A stretch of DNA of 64,000 bases from Dactylis glomerata. Taxonomy: Eukaryota; Streptophyta; Magnoliopsida; Poales; Poaceae. The stretch spans positions 8,982,317 through 9,046,316 of the forward strand of contig QXEO01000464.1 of NCBI GenBank assembly GCA_007115705.1. Reading direction: 5' to 3'. Below are positions 1 through 9,011 of this stretch, piece after piece (positions within the stretch are counted from its first letter, which is position 1; each line of letters opens with the position of its first letter). The notes below the pieces were generated by a model that was not told the DNA's origin, did no database searches, and saw only the letters and a program-made list of their open reading frames with translations. The translations under genes and the position numbers were made by a program.

Positions 1-163
1 ACCGTCAACAGGGTACCTCCTTGCCCGATGACATGGAACAAGCCCACATCAAAATGACAGGACAAACAGACAATGAACACCTCGGCATCTCTTTTATTTA
101 CCATTGGTATAGCTTTTTATTTTGAGATGCGTTGTCGAATGTCCACTATGGGCATGCTGTAAA

Positions 164-251
164 ACGCCACGAAGTGTAACAAAACACAAAGCAAATGGTG
201 TATAAACAAGCATGGAGCATCAAAAATTATAGATACGTTTGAGATGTATCA
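164..251 (-). repeat. Truncated 3' LTR fragment of element A
   Basis: On the minus strand this is the first 88 bp of an Athila-like LTR, starting TGATACATCTC at 251. That is a C-to-T type variant of the usual TGATACGTCTC start, shared with the LTR at 38367 but not with A's own 5' LTR. It ends abruptly at the duplication junction near 161-164. Confidence 0.85.
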
Positions 252-265
252 AGCACCCCAAGCTT
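252..265 (-). other. Polypurine tract of element A
   Basis: On the minus strand AAGCTTGGGGTGCT ends exactly at the LTR start, the position expected for the plus-strand primer of reverse transcription. D, E and F have AAGCTTGGGG at the same place. Confidence 0.75.
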
Positions 266-1347
266 AACTCCTGCTCGTCCTCGAGTAGGTAAGTGATAAC
301 AAAAGAATAATTTTTGAGGTGACATGCACCATCACAATCTTGATCATCTATGTAAAGCATTGAGTGCTGGGATCAAAGAATTAAAACATGGGCATAAGAG
401 ACATAATCTTGACAATAAAAACTTAGCAACCATGTTATAACATGAAAAGAAACACAAACGAAAGATCATGAATAATGAAACAATGAAATTCAAGTGTGTG
501 TTCAAATCATATGGAAAAACATATCAAAGTGGTTTTCAGCTTGTCCTTCACGGAATAGCAAAACATAAATGCATAGGACACCTTCAAGTTTAAGAGGGCG
601 ACTAGATACAAATAATTTAAGAACAAGCAAAACTATAATCATGAATCAATCAATGATAAACTTTGGGACTATGCACATTAAACTAAGAATGGCAACTATG
701 CTCTCTTAGACGGTGCATAAAGGTAGAAGGTGGAGACTCAACATAAAAGTAAAAGAAAGGCCCTTCGCAGAGGGAAGCAGTCATTGCAAGTTTTATAAAC
801 CCTCAAAAATTATGGTACTTACTAGCTTTGAGCTCTCATTGCCCCCATCATAGGCATCTTGAGTGGTTAAAGTTAATGCGAGTACAATTATGAGCATATG
901 CTTAACAAATCATAAGTTGAAAACCTCGTGTCTCGTGAAGTACGAATACCCAAACCTCATGCTACTTGACTTAGGGTCCCAAGCAAGCTCATGTCATTGT
1001 AAGTATACACGTATCATCGAGAACCGTCAACAGGGTACCTCCTTGCCCGATGACATGGAACAAGCCCACATCAAAATGACAGGACAAACAGACAATGAAC
1101 ACCTCGGCATCTCTTTTATTTACCATTGGTATAGCTTTTTATTTTGAGATGCGTTGTCGAATGTCCACTATGGGCATGCTGTAAATTTCCACCATGAATG
1201 ATGCATGGCTTAGATTAGCGGCCCAGGCATTTCTCTAACACGTATACAAACTTCATGATCCCGCAAGATTCCCAACTTATTTTACATCGCGAGTATCCAT
1301 AAACAAAAGATCACGATATCAACTCAAATAAGAAGTGCAATGTTGAA

Positions 1348-1736
1348 GGAGGAGGTGTTTTGGCTCTCAGGTGTATATGAACCTACTATAGAAATTGTAT
1401 AAAAAAATAAATTTTAAATGTCAAAAAATTCTAAAAATAAATTTCTCATGTAGATCAGGACATTCTATATTGGCACACAAGTTTTTAGCAAAAAAGAACA
1501 TTTTATGTGGCATCAGTTAAAAGGCAAAAATATGTCCTGTTAATAGTGATATGTACATACATAAATTTGTCTTTTTTATATAGGACATAAAAATGTTCTT
1601 TTCTTCTGAAAATTTGTGTACAAACATAATATGTGAAAATGTACATGCGGAATTTTTGTTCCAAATTTTTTGACATTTTGAAATATGTTTTTTGATAATG
1701 GGTTCAATTGCTCCCGTGAGCCAAAATGGATATCCG
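1348..1736. mobile_element. Mutator-type MITE, 389 bp
   Basis: Flanked by perfect 9-bp direct repeats AATGTTGAA at 1339-1347 and 1737-1745, the size typical of Mutator target duplications. The ends are imperfect inverted repeats: TTTTGGCTCTCAGG near the left end against TTTTGGCTCACGGG on the complement of the right end, both followed by a TGAACC block. The inside is AT-rich with no ORF of note. Related elements D and F have the uninterrupted site, for example near 31340. Non-autonomous, so it depends on a MULE transposase elsewhere. Confidence 0.85.
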
Positions 1737-3580
1737 AATGTTGAAAGCTTACCCCATGACAGCATGGTTTGGCTAATTTCCAACTTACAACTTGCAAGCA
1801 TAACGTCAACATAAAAGAGCAACAATGTCAAAATTTTAAAAGCGGGAAAAGTAAAGTATGCCATCAGGTTCATGAGAGCTTTACTGACCAATTTTCACAT
1901 AACACCAAAAAAGTTTAATTCGAAGGATAGATAAAAGCAAGTCAAATGTACTTGGAATAGCAAATTTCTAATAGGTATGTATGGTGGACACATTGGAATA
2001 ACTTGGTTTTTGGGAGTTGGATGCACGAGTAGTGCTCATACTCAGTACAAAATGAGGGCTAGCAAAAGACTGGGAGCGACCAACTAAGAGAGCAATAACG
2101 GCCATAATCATGCATAGCGACAAAACATCATTAAGAGAAACATAAAATGGCATGAAAATTCAAAAACTAAATGATCATAGAGGCTTATGGCAACTTTGTA
2201 TGAGTCAAACATGTTGTAAGCATGCGCCAAGTCAACCCAAATAAAGCATCAAGGAGAAAACCAAATAAATGCTTCCGCATAATAAAAACAACGCATGATT
2301 TTTTCAAAGGCTCATTAAGCAATCTCAGTCATTTTGAGACAAGTCATGCTACAGCAAAAATCACTAAGCATACTATCAAAACAACATCAAGCATGGCATG
2401 AAAAAGTCTAAGCCGCAGTCTAAACAAGCTCCTTTTTGTACCACTTTTTTGTATGAAACTTTTTCTCTTTTCCAACACCATTCAAACCTTTTTGAAACAA
2501 CTCTTTTGATGAATAACAACATAGACTAGAGGTCCAAATACACCTTGATGCAAAGATAAAACAAGATCTGAACAAAAATCAAGGTGAAAAACGAAAGCTC
2601 AACGCAGTTCTAGAAAAAGAGAACACTCGTTGAACGATAAGAGTAAAAACTAGAGTGTTATTGGCAAATGAAAAGCAAGTAAATCTTCTCCAAAAGAAAT
2701 TTGTTGGCGTCCAACCATTTATTGCAGCAAATAAAACGAAAGAAAACTGAAAGCAAACATAAAGATGCTCCAAGAAAAATGCATTGTGCATGAAGCAATA
2801 AAAATATAGTGTGTTGAAAGGTGACCTGATTTTTGCCGATGAAGAAGGGATGCCTCGGGGGCATCCCCAAGCTTTGATGCTTGTACCTCTTGGATATTTC
2901 TTGGGGTGACATGGACATCCCCAAGCTTGAGCTTTTGTCCATTCTTCACCTCATCTCATCATTCTCCAATCCCTACACTTGAAAACTTCCTTCATACAGA
3001 ACTTCACACAATTCTATTAGCAACGTTAGCATAAACATAATAGTAGACCAACCCTTTTTGGTTCAGGTTTCAACTCAAAAACACCACATATAAATCATAT
3101 ACTACTGTAGAAACTTCCCCAAAAGTTCCATGATCAAAAGAACTCAAAAAGAAAGCGATCGAGAGGCAAACACAAATAGCGGCAGAAATCTGTCAAAACA
3201 GAACAGCTGTCAAAGGTCAATTTTTTCGAGGACATTCTGTTGCTCAAATCAAAAAGTGCAAAACTAATGAAAGTTTGGATATAACCTGGGCATACGCACA
3301 AGAAATCGCAGGTCAAAAAGATATTCTGAGAATTTTCACGAATTTTTATGGTGCAGCACCGAAATCTGTTTCAGGACAGCAACTTCCCCAAATCTTACCT
3401 CCCTCAAATTAGAGGTTTTTCTTGGCACAACAACGAAATAAAAAGGATAAGGAGCGGTTATTACCGTAGTAATAACTTCCAAGACTCAAATAAAAGAAAA
3501 AGTACTAAAAATAAAACAATGGGTTATCTCCCAAGAGTGCTTTTCTTTAACGCTTTTGAGCTAGGCGCAGAAAGTGCAAA

Positions 3581-4174
3581 TCAAGTAATATCAAATGAGG
3601 CACTAAGATCAATTGAAGAAGTCTTCTCAACAATGAATTGAATTGTATCCAAATGAGTTTTTGAAGATCCCTTGTGATCACGCTTTGGTACACTACTTTC
3701 ATCAAAAGGGTTTTCAGGACAAATCCAATCGAAATTCTTTTCCAAAGCTTTATGCAATCCTACAAGTTTGCAAGGAATTGGTACTTTGATGTCTTCATTG
3801 TTTGTACTAACAACATTAATAGGTGAGCAAAGCATATTAAAATGCTCAAAAACTTTCCTAGCTTCAATAGCAATATCTCTAAATTCTCTACGCAAAGTCT
3901 CCATAATAAAATCTTTCTTTTCGGAGTCTTTGATATCATGAAGCTTAAGAAACATTTGCTGCATAAAAGGATTAAGGTTAACAAACCTAGCGTCCATCAT
4001 GTGAACTAAATAAGCAGCAGCAACTTCATAACTAGGAGCGAGCTCAGCCAAAGATCTATCCTCAACATCTTTATGCATACTAATATGATTAAAGAACTCC
4101 TCAGTGTTACCTTTCCCAATAATAGAACCACTACCTACTGAGAGGTCCTCCAAAACATACTTAGGGAACAACAT
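3581..4174 (-). CDS. Unknown ~197-residue protein of A/B-type elements
   Basis: This is the only substantial reading frame of element A. It begins about 160 bp inside the PBS. The start (4174, MLFPKYVLED) is chosen because the same methionine opens the second copy at 8420; upstream codons in the frame are not conserved. The product is acidic and mostly helical-looking, with a NFDWICPENPF motif near residue 145 and an IEARKVF motif near residue 107. I see no zinc knuckle, no gag major-homology-type signature, no DTG/DSG protease motif and no membrane segment. It occupies the place where D and F carry gag. I do not recognise the family. It could be a very diverged gag remnant or a packaging factor; both are guesses. 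The frame is intact in this copy. Confidence 0.7.
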   Translation of the reverse strand: MLFPKYVLEDLSVGSGSIIGKGNTEEFFNHISMHKDVEDRSLAELAPSYEVAAAYLVHMMDARFVNLNPFMQQMFLKLHDIKDSEKKDFIMETLRREFRDIAIEARKVFEHFNMLCSPINVVSTNNEDIKVPIPCKLVGLHKALEKNFDWICPENPFDESSVPKRDHKGSSKTHLDTIQFIVEKTSSIDLSASFDIT

Positions 4175-4333
4175 GATGAACTTAAAGGTAAAAGTAACGG
4201 AATGCAATCTATCAAAGGAACTAATATTTTTGTATTTTTGATAAAAATATGCAAGCAAAAATAAAATAAAGCAAAACTAAAAACAAAGTAAAAGATTGTG
4301 CGTGCGAGACTCCCCTTGCAGAAGTCTTCTTCC

Positions 4334-4351
4334 TCCCCGGCAACGGCGCCA
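4334..4351 (-). other. tRNA-Asp primer-binding site of element A
   Basis: The minus strand reads TGGCGCCGTTGCCGGGGA, a perfect 18-nt complement to the 3' end of plant tRNA-Asp(GTC). It lies 10 nt from the LTR end, as in D and F. tRNA-Asp priming is a known feature of Athila-lineage elements. Confidence 0.9.
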
Positions 4352-4361
4352 GAAAACTACT

Positions 4362-5997
4362 TGATGGCGTGTAAGTATAGCCCGTTGGGAACCCCAAGAG
4401 GAAGGTATGATGAGCACAGTAGCAAGTCTTCCCTCAGTTCTGAAACCAAGGTTGAATCGAACCAGTAGGAGAAAGCCAAACTTCAGAACGTGATGCTTGC
4501 TAGCTTCGTGACACTCCGGACAAGGGCGCCAGATAAACTGCTTGTCGGCGTGTCTTCCCCTAGCAGCAACGTGAAACCTGCACATAACACAAACAAGTAC
4601 TTTGCTCCCAACTTACGATGAGGTTGTCAATCTCACCGGTTTGCTATAAACAAAGGATTGAGCGTATCGAGTGGTAAAAGGATAATAGTATGCAAGTAAA
4701 AGTAAACAGTGCGAGTAATAGTAAAACGGTAAAGCTATGTAAAGGAAATTGGACCGGGGTCCATAGTTCACTAGTGCCGTCTCTCCATAAGATAAATAAA
4801 AGCATGCTGGGTAAACAAATTACAGTTGGGCAATTGATAGAGTAAAGATAACATACATACATCACGAGGATCACTATGAGGCTTACTCTGGGCATTACGA
4901 CAAAATACATAGACCGTAATCCAACTGCATCTATGACTAAAAATCCACTCGCGGGGAATCGTCCGAGGACCCCTTGAGTATTAAGTTGCGAACAACAGAT
5001 AATTGCATTAAGCAAAGTGCGTAATGTGAACAAAGCAAATGTCCTTGGACACAAGAATGTTGTTTTCTCCCTAGTGGCAACAACACATCTACAACCTTAG
5101 AGGTTTCTGTCACTCCCCCAGATTAAATAGAGGCATGAACCCAACTATCGAGCATAAATACTCCCTCTTGGAGTCACTAGCATCTACTCAGCCAAGATAG
5201 CTACTAGCAACGGAAAGCATGCAAGATCATAAACAACATAGAGATAACATAAGATATAATTCAGCACATCAACTTGACATAGTACCAATACTCATCGGAT
5301 CCCAACAAACACAACATGTATGATTACATAAAGATGATCTTGATCATGTAGGGCAGCTCACAAGATCTAAACATGAAGCACATGGTGGAGAAGACAACCA
5401 TCTAGCTACTGCTATGGACCCATAGTCCAAGGTAGACTACTCACAAATAAGTCCGGAGGCGACCGTGGTGGTGGAGAAGGCCTCCGGCAGGGTTCCCCTC
5501 CCCGGCAGGGTGCCGGAAAGAGCTCCTGGATCCTCCCGATCTCGTTTCGACGACGGCGGCGGCTTGCAGTATGTTTCGAGGAAAAGCGATCTGTCCCTTA
5601 GGTTTTTCCCGTCGAGGGGAATTTATAGGCGAAGGGGCATCGTCAGGAGGTGGACCAGGGGGTCTCACCACAGGTGGGCACGGCCAGGGGCTGGGCTGCG
5701 CCCCCTGGTGGTGAGGCTGGCCCCTGGCCCCCCTCTGTCTCATCTTCGGTCTTTGCAAAGCTTCGGTAAAAATAGGAGGTCCGGCTTTTGTTTCGTCCAA
5801 TTCCGAGAATATTTCCTGTGTAACTTTTCTGAAACACAAAAACAGCAAAAAACTGGGAACTTGCACTGTGGCATCTTGTTAATAGGTTAGTTCCGGAAAA
5901 TGCATAAAAACGCCACAAAGTGTAATAAAACTCAAAGCAAATGGTGTAAGAACAAGCATGGAGCATCAAAAATTATAGATACGTTTGAGACGTATCA
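4362..5997 (-). repeat. 5' LTR of element A (1,636 bp, type I)
   Basis: On the minus strand it starts TGATACGTCTC (5997) and ends CGCCATCA (4362). U3 carries a palindrome at 5661-5717 and, downstream of it, a CCTATAAAT box near 5620-5628. The leader has the short GC hairpin at 5502-5516. GC-rich shadow frames near 5441-5969 on both strands belong to this LTR and are not genes. Confidence 0.9.
5661..5717 (-). promoter_or_regulatory. U3 palindrome upstream of TATA, element A
   Basis: Arms TCTCACCAC and GTGGTGAG flank a GC-rich, partly pairing middle. It lies about 280-340 bp from the LTR start and about 30 bp upstream of the TATA box on the minus strand. Confidence 0.65.
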
Positions 5998-6610
5998 ACG
6001 ACTCAATCTTCTCAAGCTTCAACAACAAGTTCGACAATCGGTACCAAGTACTCGCCATTGTAGGAGATAACTCAGAAGAATTCGATGAAAACAACAATCC
6101 AGTGCTCAACCCAGCAAACATAAATAGAGGAGCAAATCACTTAGCAGAGGGAGAAACTGCAGATTCCCTTGCAAGCAGGGAGAAAGTTCGACTATCAGTC
6201 GAAGAGTGGAGGATAATCAAAACAGCCGTGGAACACAGCACGCCAATACCAGCAGATGCGAGCAAGAATATGTCACCTTAAGACAACAGTCAAAGCAACT
6301 AGCAAAAGAGAGAATTGAAATACAGGAGAGAAAAGATTCAGCCATTGCAGCAAGTGCAGCTTATCATAAAGCACGTAGTGACGCATCATACACAAATAGC
6401 AGAAGGCATCGACGACATGGATCAAGGTTTGAAAACCTCGAGTACTCTGAAAGGAAAAGCCTTTCCAAAAATCTTGACTCGTCCTTCCTATCGGTCGACG
6501 AGCAAGGCAACATCATACCAAAGACGCCAGAAGCAGCACTCGTGGCAGCACAAACATATCTATACACAACACGGCCAAGTCCAGGAGATCTAAGGGAACA
6601 TATGCACCAA
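5998..6610 (+). pseudogene. Tat-type gag, N-terminal part (element T)
   Basis: Two overlapping frames (to about 6280, then from about 6262 to 6610) read as one protein if a one-base frameshift near 6262-6280 is allowed. The product is hydrophilic: an acidic start, a KVRLSVEEW stretch, then a Lys/Arg/Glu-rich coiled-coil-like segment, then ALVAAQTYLYTTRPSPG and REHMHQ. Spacers of this kind precede the gag capsid domain in Tat-lineage elements. The upstream part is cut off by element A and the downstream part continues beyond element B at 12317. It is broken by the frameshift and two insertions. Confidence 0.75.
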
Positions 6611-8241
6611 TGATACGTCTCAAACGTATCTATAATTTTTGATGCTCCATGCTTATTTTTACACCATTTGCTTAGTGTTTCGTTACACTTCGTGGCATTT
6701 TTATGCATTTTCCAGAACTAACCTATTAACAAGATGCCACAGTGCCAGTTCCCTGTTTTCTGCTATTTTTGTGTTTCAGAAAAGTTACACAGAAAATATT
6801 CTTGGAATTGGACGAAACAAAAGCCGAACATCCAGATATTAAACGAAGCTTCCAGAAGACCGAAGAGCAGACGGAGCCGAGCCAGAGGTTGGTCTCACCA
6901 CCAGGGGGCGCGGCCTAGGCCCTATGGTGAGACCCCCCTGGTCCACCTCTGACGCTGCCCATTCGCCTATAAAGACCCCCCGATGGGAAAAACCTAAACA
7001 CCGGATCAATTTTCCAAAAACACATCGTGATCCACCGCCGTCGTCGACCCGAGATCGGGAGGGTCCAGAAGCTCTTCCTGGCACCCTGCCGGAGAGGGGA
7101 ATTGCCACCGGAGGTCTTCTTCATCACCATGCTTGCCTCCGGCGCGATGAGTGAGTAGTCTACCTTGGAATATGGGTCCATAGCAATAGCTAAATGGTTG
7201 TCTTCTCTACCATGTGCTTCATGTTTAGATCTCGTGAGCTACCTTACATGATCGAGGTCACCGTTATGTAATTGTACATATTGTGTTTGTTGGGATTCGA
7301 TGAATATTGGTGTTATGATTAAGTTGATGTGCTGAATATTATCTTATGTTATCTCTATGTTATTTATGATCTTGCATGCTCTCCGTTGTTAGTAGCTATC
7401 TTGTCCAAGTAGATACTAGTGACTCCAAGAGGGGGTATTTATGCTCGATAGTTGGGTTCATGCCTCTATTTAATCTGGGGGTGTGACAGAAACCTCTTAG
7501 GTTGTAGATGTGTTGTTGCCACTAGGGAGAAAACAGCATTTTTATGTCCAAGGACATATGCTTTGTTTACATTGCACACTTTTCTTAATGCAGTTATCTG
7601 TTGTTCGCAACTTAATATTCACGGGGTCCTCGGATGATACCCCGTGGGTAGATTATTAGTCATAGATGCAGTTGGATGGCGGTCTATGCATCTTGTTGTA
7701 ATGCCCAGAGTAAATCTCATAGTGATCCTCTTGACATATGCACGTTATCTTTATTCTATCAATTGCCCAACTATAATTTGTTTACCCAGCATGTGTTATT
7801 TATTTTATGGAGAGACACCACTAGTGAACTGTGGACCCCAGTCCAATTTCCTTTATATTGATATCACCTATTTACTTTACTCACACTGTTTACTTTCTCG
7901 CATACTACTATTGCTTTCCACTCGATACGCTCATACCGTTGTTTATAGCAAACCGGTGAGATTGACAACCTCATCGTAAGTTGGGAGCAAAGTTCTTGGT
8001 TGTGTTGTGTGCCGGTTCCGTGTTGCTACTAGTTGAAGACGTGCTAACAAGAATCGTAAACAGCGCCCTTGTTAGAGTGTCACCTAACTGGCAGGCATCA
8101 CCTTCTTGAGTTTGGCTTTTTCTTACTGGATTGACATACCTTGGTTTAATAACTGAGGAAAAACTTGCTGCTATATTCATCACACCTTCTCTTGGGGTTC
8201 CCAACTGGTCGGTCATTTACATCATCAACACCGAGCCACCA
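6611..8241 (+). repeat. 5' LTR of element B (1,631 bp)
   Basis: TG...CA ends (TGATACGTCTCAAACG ... CGAGCCACCA). U3 carries a shortened palindrome at 6891-6934 (13 bp lost from one arm compared with 10947-11004) and a TATAAA box at 6968-6973. It differs from the other LTR at many sites, so it is not a very recent insertion. Confidence 0.88.
6891..6934 (+). promoter_or_regulatory. U3 palindrome (shortened) and downstream TATA, element B 5' LTR
   Basis: Outer arms GGTCTCACCA and TGGTGAGACC are perfect 10-bp complements. The inner part of the 3' arm is deleted relative to the sister LTR. TATAAA follows at 6968. Confidence 0.75.
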
Positions 8242-8251
8242 ACTAGTTTTC

Positions 8252-8269
8252 TGGCGCCGTTGCCGAGGA
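8252..8269 (+). other. tRNA-Asp primer-binding site of element B
   Basis: TGGCGCCGTTGCCGAGGA differs at one base from the perfect tRNA-Asp complement seen in A and D. It lies 10 nt after the LTR end. Confidence 0.88.
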
Positions 8270-8419
8270 AAAAGAAGACTTCTGCAAGGGGAGTTTTGCG
8301 CGCACATCCTTTACTTTGTTTTAAGTTTTGCTTTACTTTATTTTTACTTGCATCGTTTTATCAAAAACACAAAAAAATTAGTTTCCTTATAGTTGTTACT
8401 TTATTACTTTTAGTTCATT

Positions 8420-9011
8420 ATGTTGTTCCCTAAGTACGTTTTGGAGGACCTCTTAGTAGGTAGTGGCTCTATTATTGGAAAAAGTAACATCAAGGAGTTC
8501 TTTAATCATATTAGTATGCATAAAGATGTTGAGGATAAGTCTTTGGCTGATCTTGCTCCTTGTTATGAAGTTGCTTCTGCTTATTTAGTTCACATGTTGG
8601 AAGCTAGGTTTGCTAGCCTTAATCCTTTTATGCAATACATGTTTCTTAAGCTTCATGATATTGAAGACTCCGAAAAGAAAGATTTTATCTTGGAGATTTT
8701 GCGTGGAGAATTTAGATGTTGCTATTGAAGCTAGGAAAGTTTTTAAGCGTTTTAATAAGCTTGGTTCACATGTAGAAGTTTCTGGTACAAACAATGAAGA
8801 AACCCAAGTACCAATACCTAGCAAACTCTTGGGATTGCATGAGGTTTTTGAAAACAATTTTGATTGGATTTGTCCTGAAAATCTTTTTAGTGATTTGAGT
8901 GAACCAAAGAGTGATCACAAGGGGTCTTCAAAAACTTATGTGGATGCAATACAATGCCTTATTGAGAAGACCTCTGCAATAGATCTTAATGCCTCTTTCG
9001 AAAATATTTGA
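8420..9011 (+). pseudogene. Second copy of the unknown ~197-residue protein, frameshifted
   Basis: Same start and same order of motifs as the minus-strand copy at 3581-4174. A two-base loss near 8713-8718 shifts the frame, so two overlapping frames (8420-8728 and 8610-9011) together cover the protein. Most residues are the same across the whole length by eye, including the NFDWICPEN motif. Substitutions look largely conservative, which hints that the protein was under selection before the copies decayed. Function unknown. Confidence 0.75.

Larger units (their letters stand above)
1..1185. repeat. Head-to-tail duplication, 1,022-bp period, at the window edge
   Basis: Bases 1-163 are identical to 1023-1185 (offset 1,022). 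The repeated unit is 164-1185: an 88-bp piece of Athila-like LTR start (164-251, read on the minus strand) joined to 934 bp of the adjoining 3' noncoding region. The junction at 161-164 falls where both parents carry TAAA, so it looks like microhomology joining. Only 1.16 units are visible, and more copies may lie left of the window. An assembly error at the contig edge is the main alternative. Confidence 0.85.
252..3580 (-). other. Conserved 3' noncoding block of element A
   Basis: No credible reading frame. The block aligns throughout by eye with 30257-33190 (D), 42442-45370 (F) and, in part, 9012-10705 (B) and 37378-38366 (E). Without the MITE and its duplicated target it is about 2.93 kb, as in D and F. 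It starts right after the ORF stop with a short hairpin-forming motif and contains two internal copies of the purine tract. Confidence 0.75.
164..5997 (-). mobile_element. Element A: pol-less Athila-like LTR retrotransposon, rearranged 3' end
   Basis: Read on the minus strand the order is 5' LTR (5997-4362), tRNA-Asp primer-binding site, one ORF of about 197 codons (4174-3581), 3.3 kb of noncoding DNA holding a MITE, a purine tract, and only the first 88 bp of the 3' LTR (251-164). After that the sequence jumps back into the 3' noncoding region. There is no room for pol. It interrupts the gag region of the Tat-lineage element T at 5997/5998. The 3' flank of the target cannot be checked because the left side is rearranged and off-window. 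Lineage is inferred from LTR type and PBS. Confidence 0.85.

Noticed and set aside
5441..5969. Overlapping reading frames of up to 141 codons on both strands near the GC-rich part of the first LTR
   Set aside because: They fall wholly in the LTR, recur with different breaks in every LTR copy, and overlap each other on opposite strands. Explained by GC-rich composition and the palindrome.
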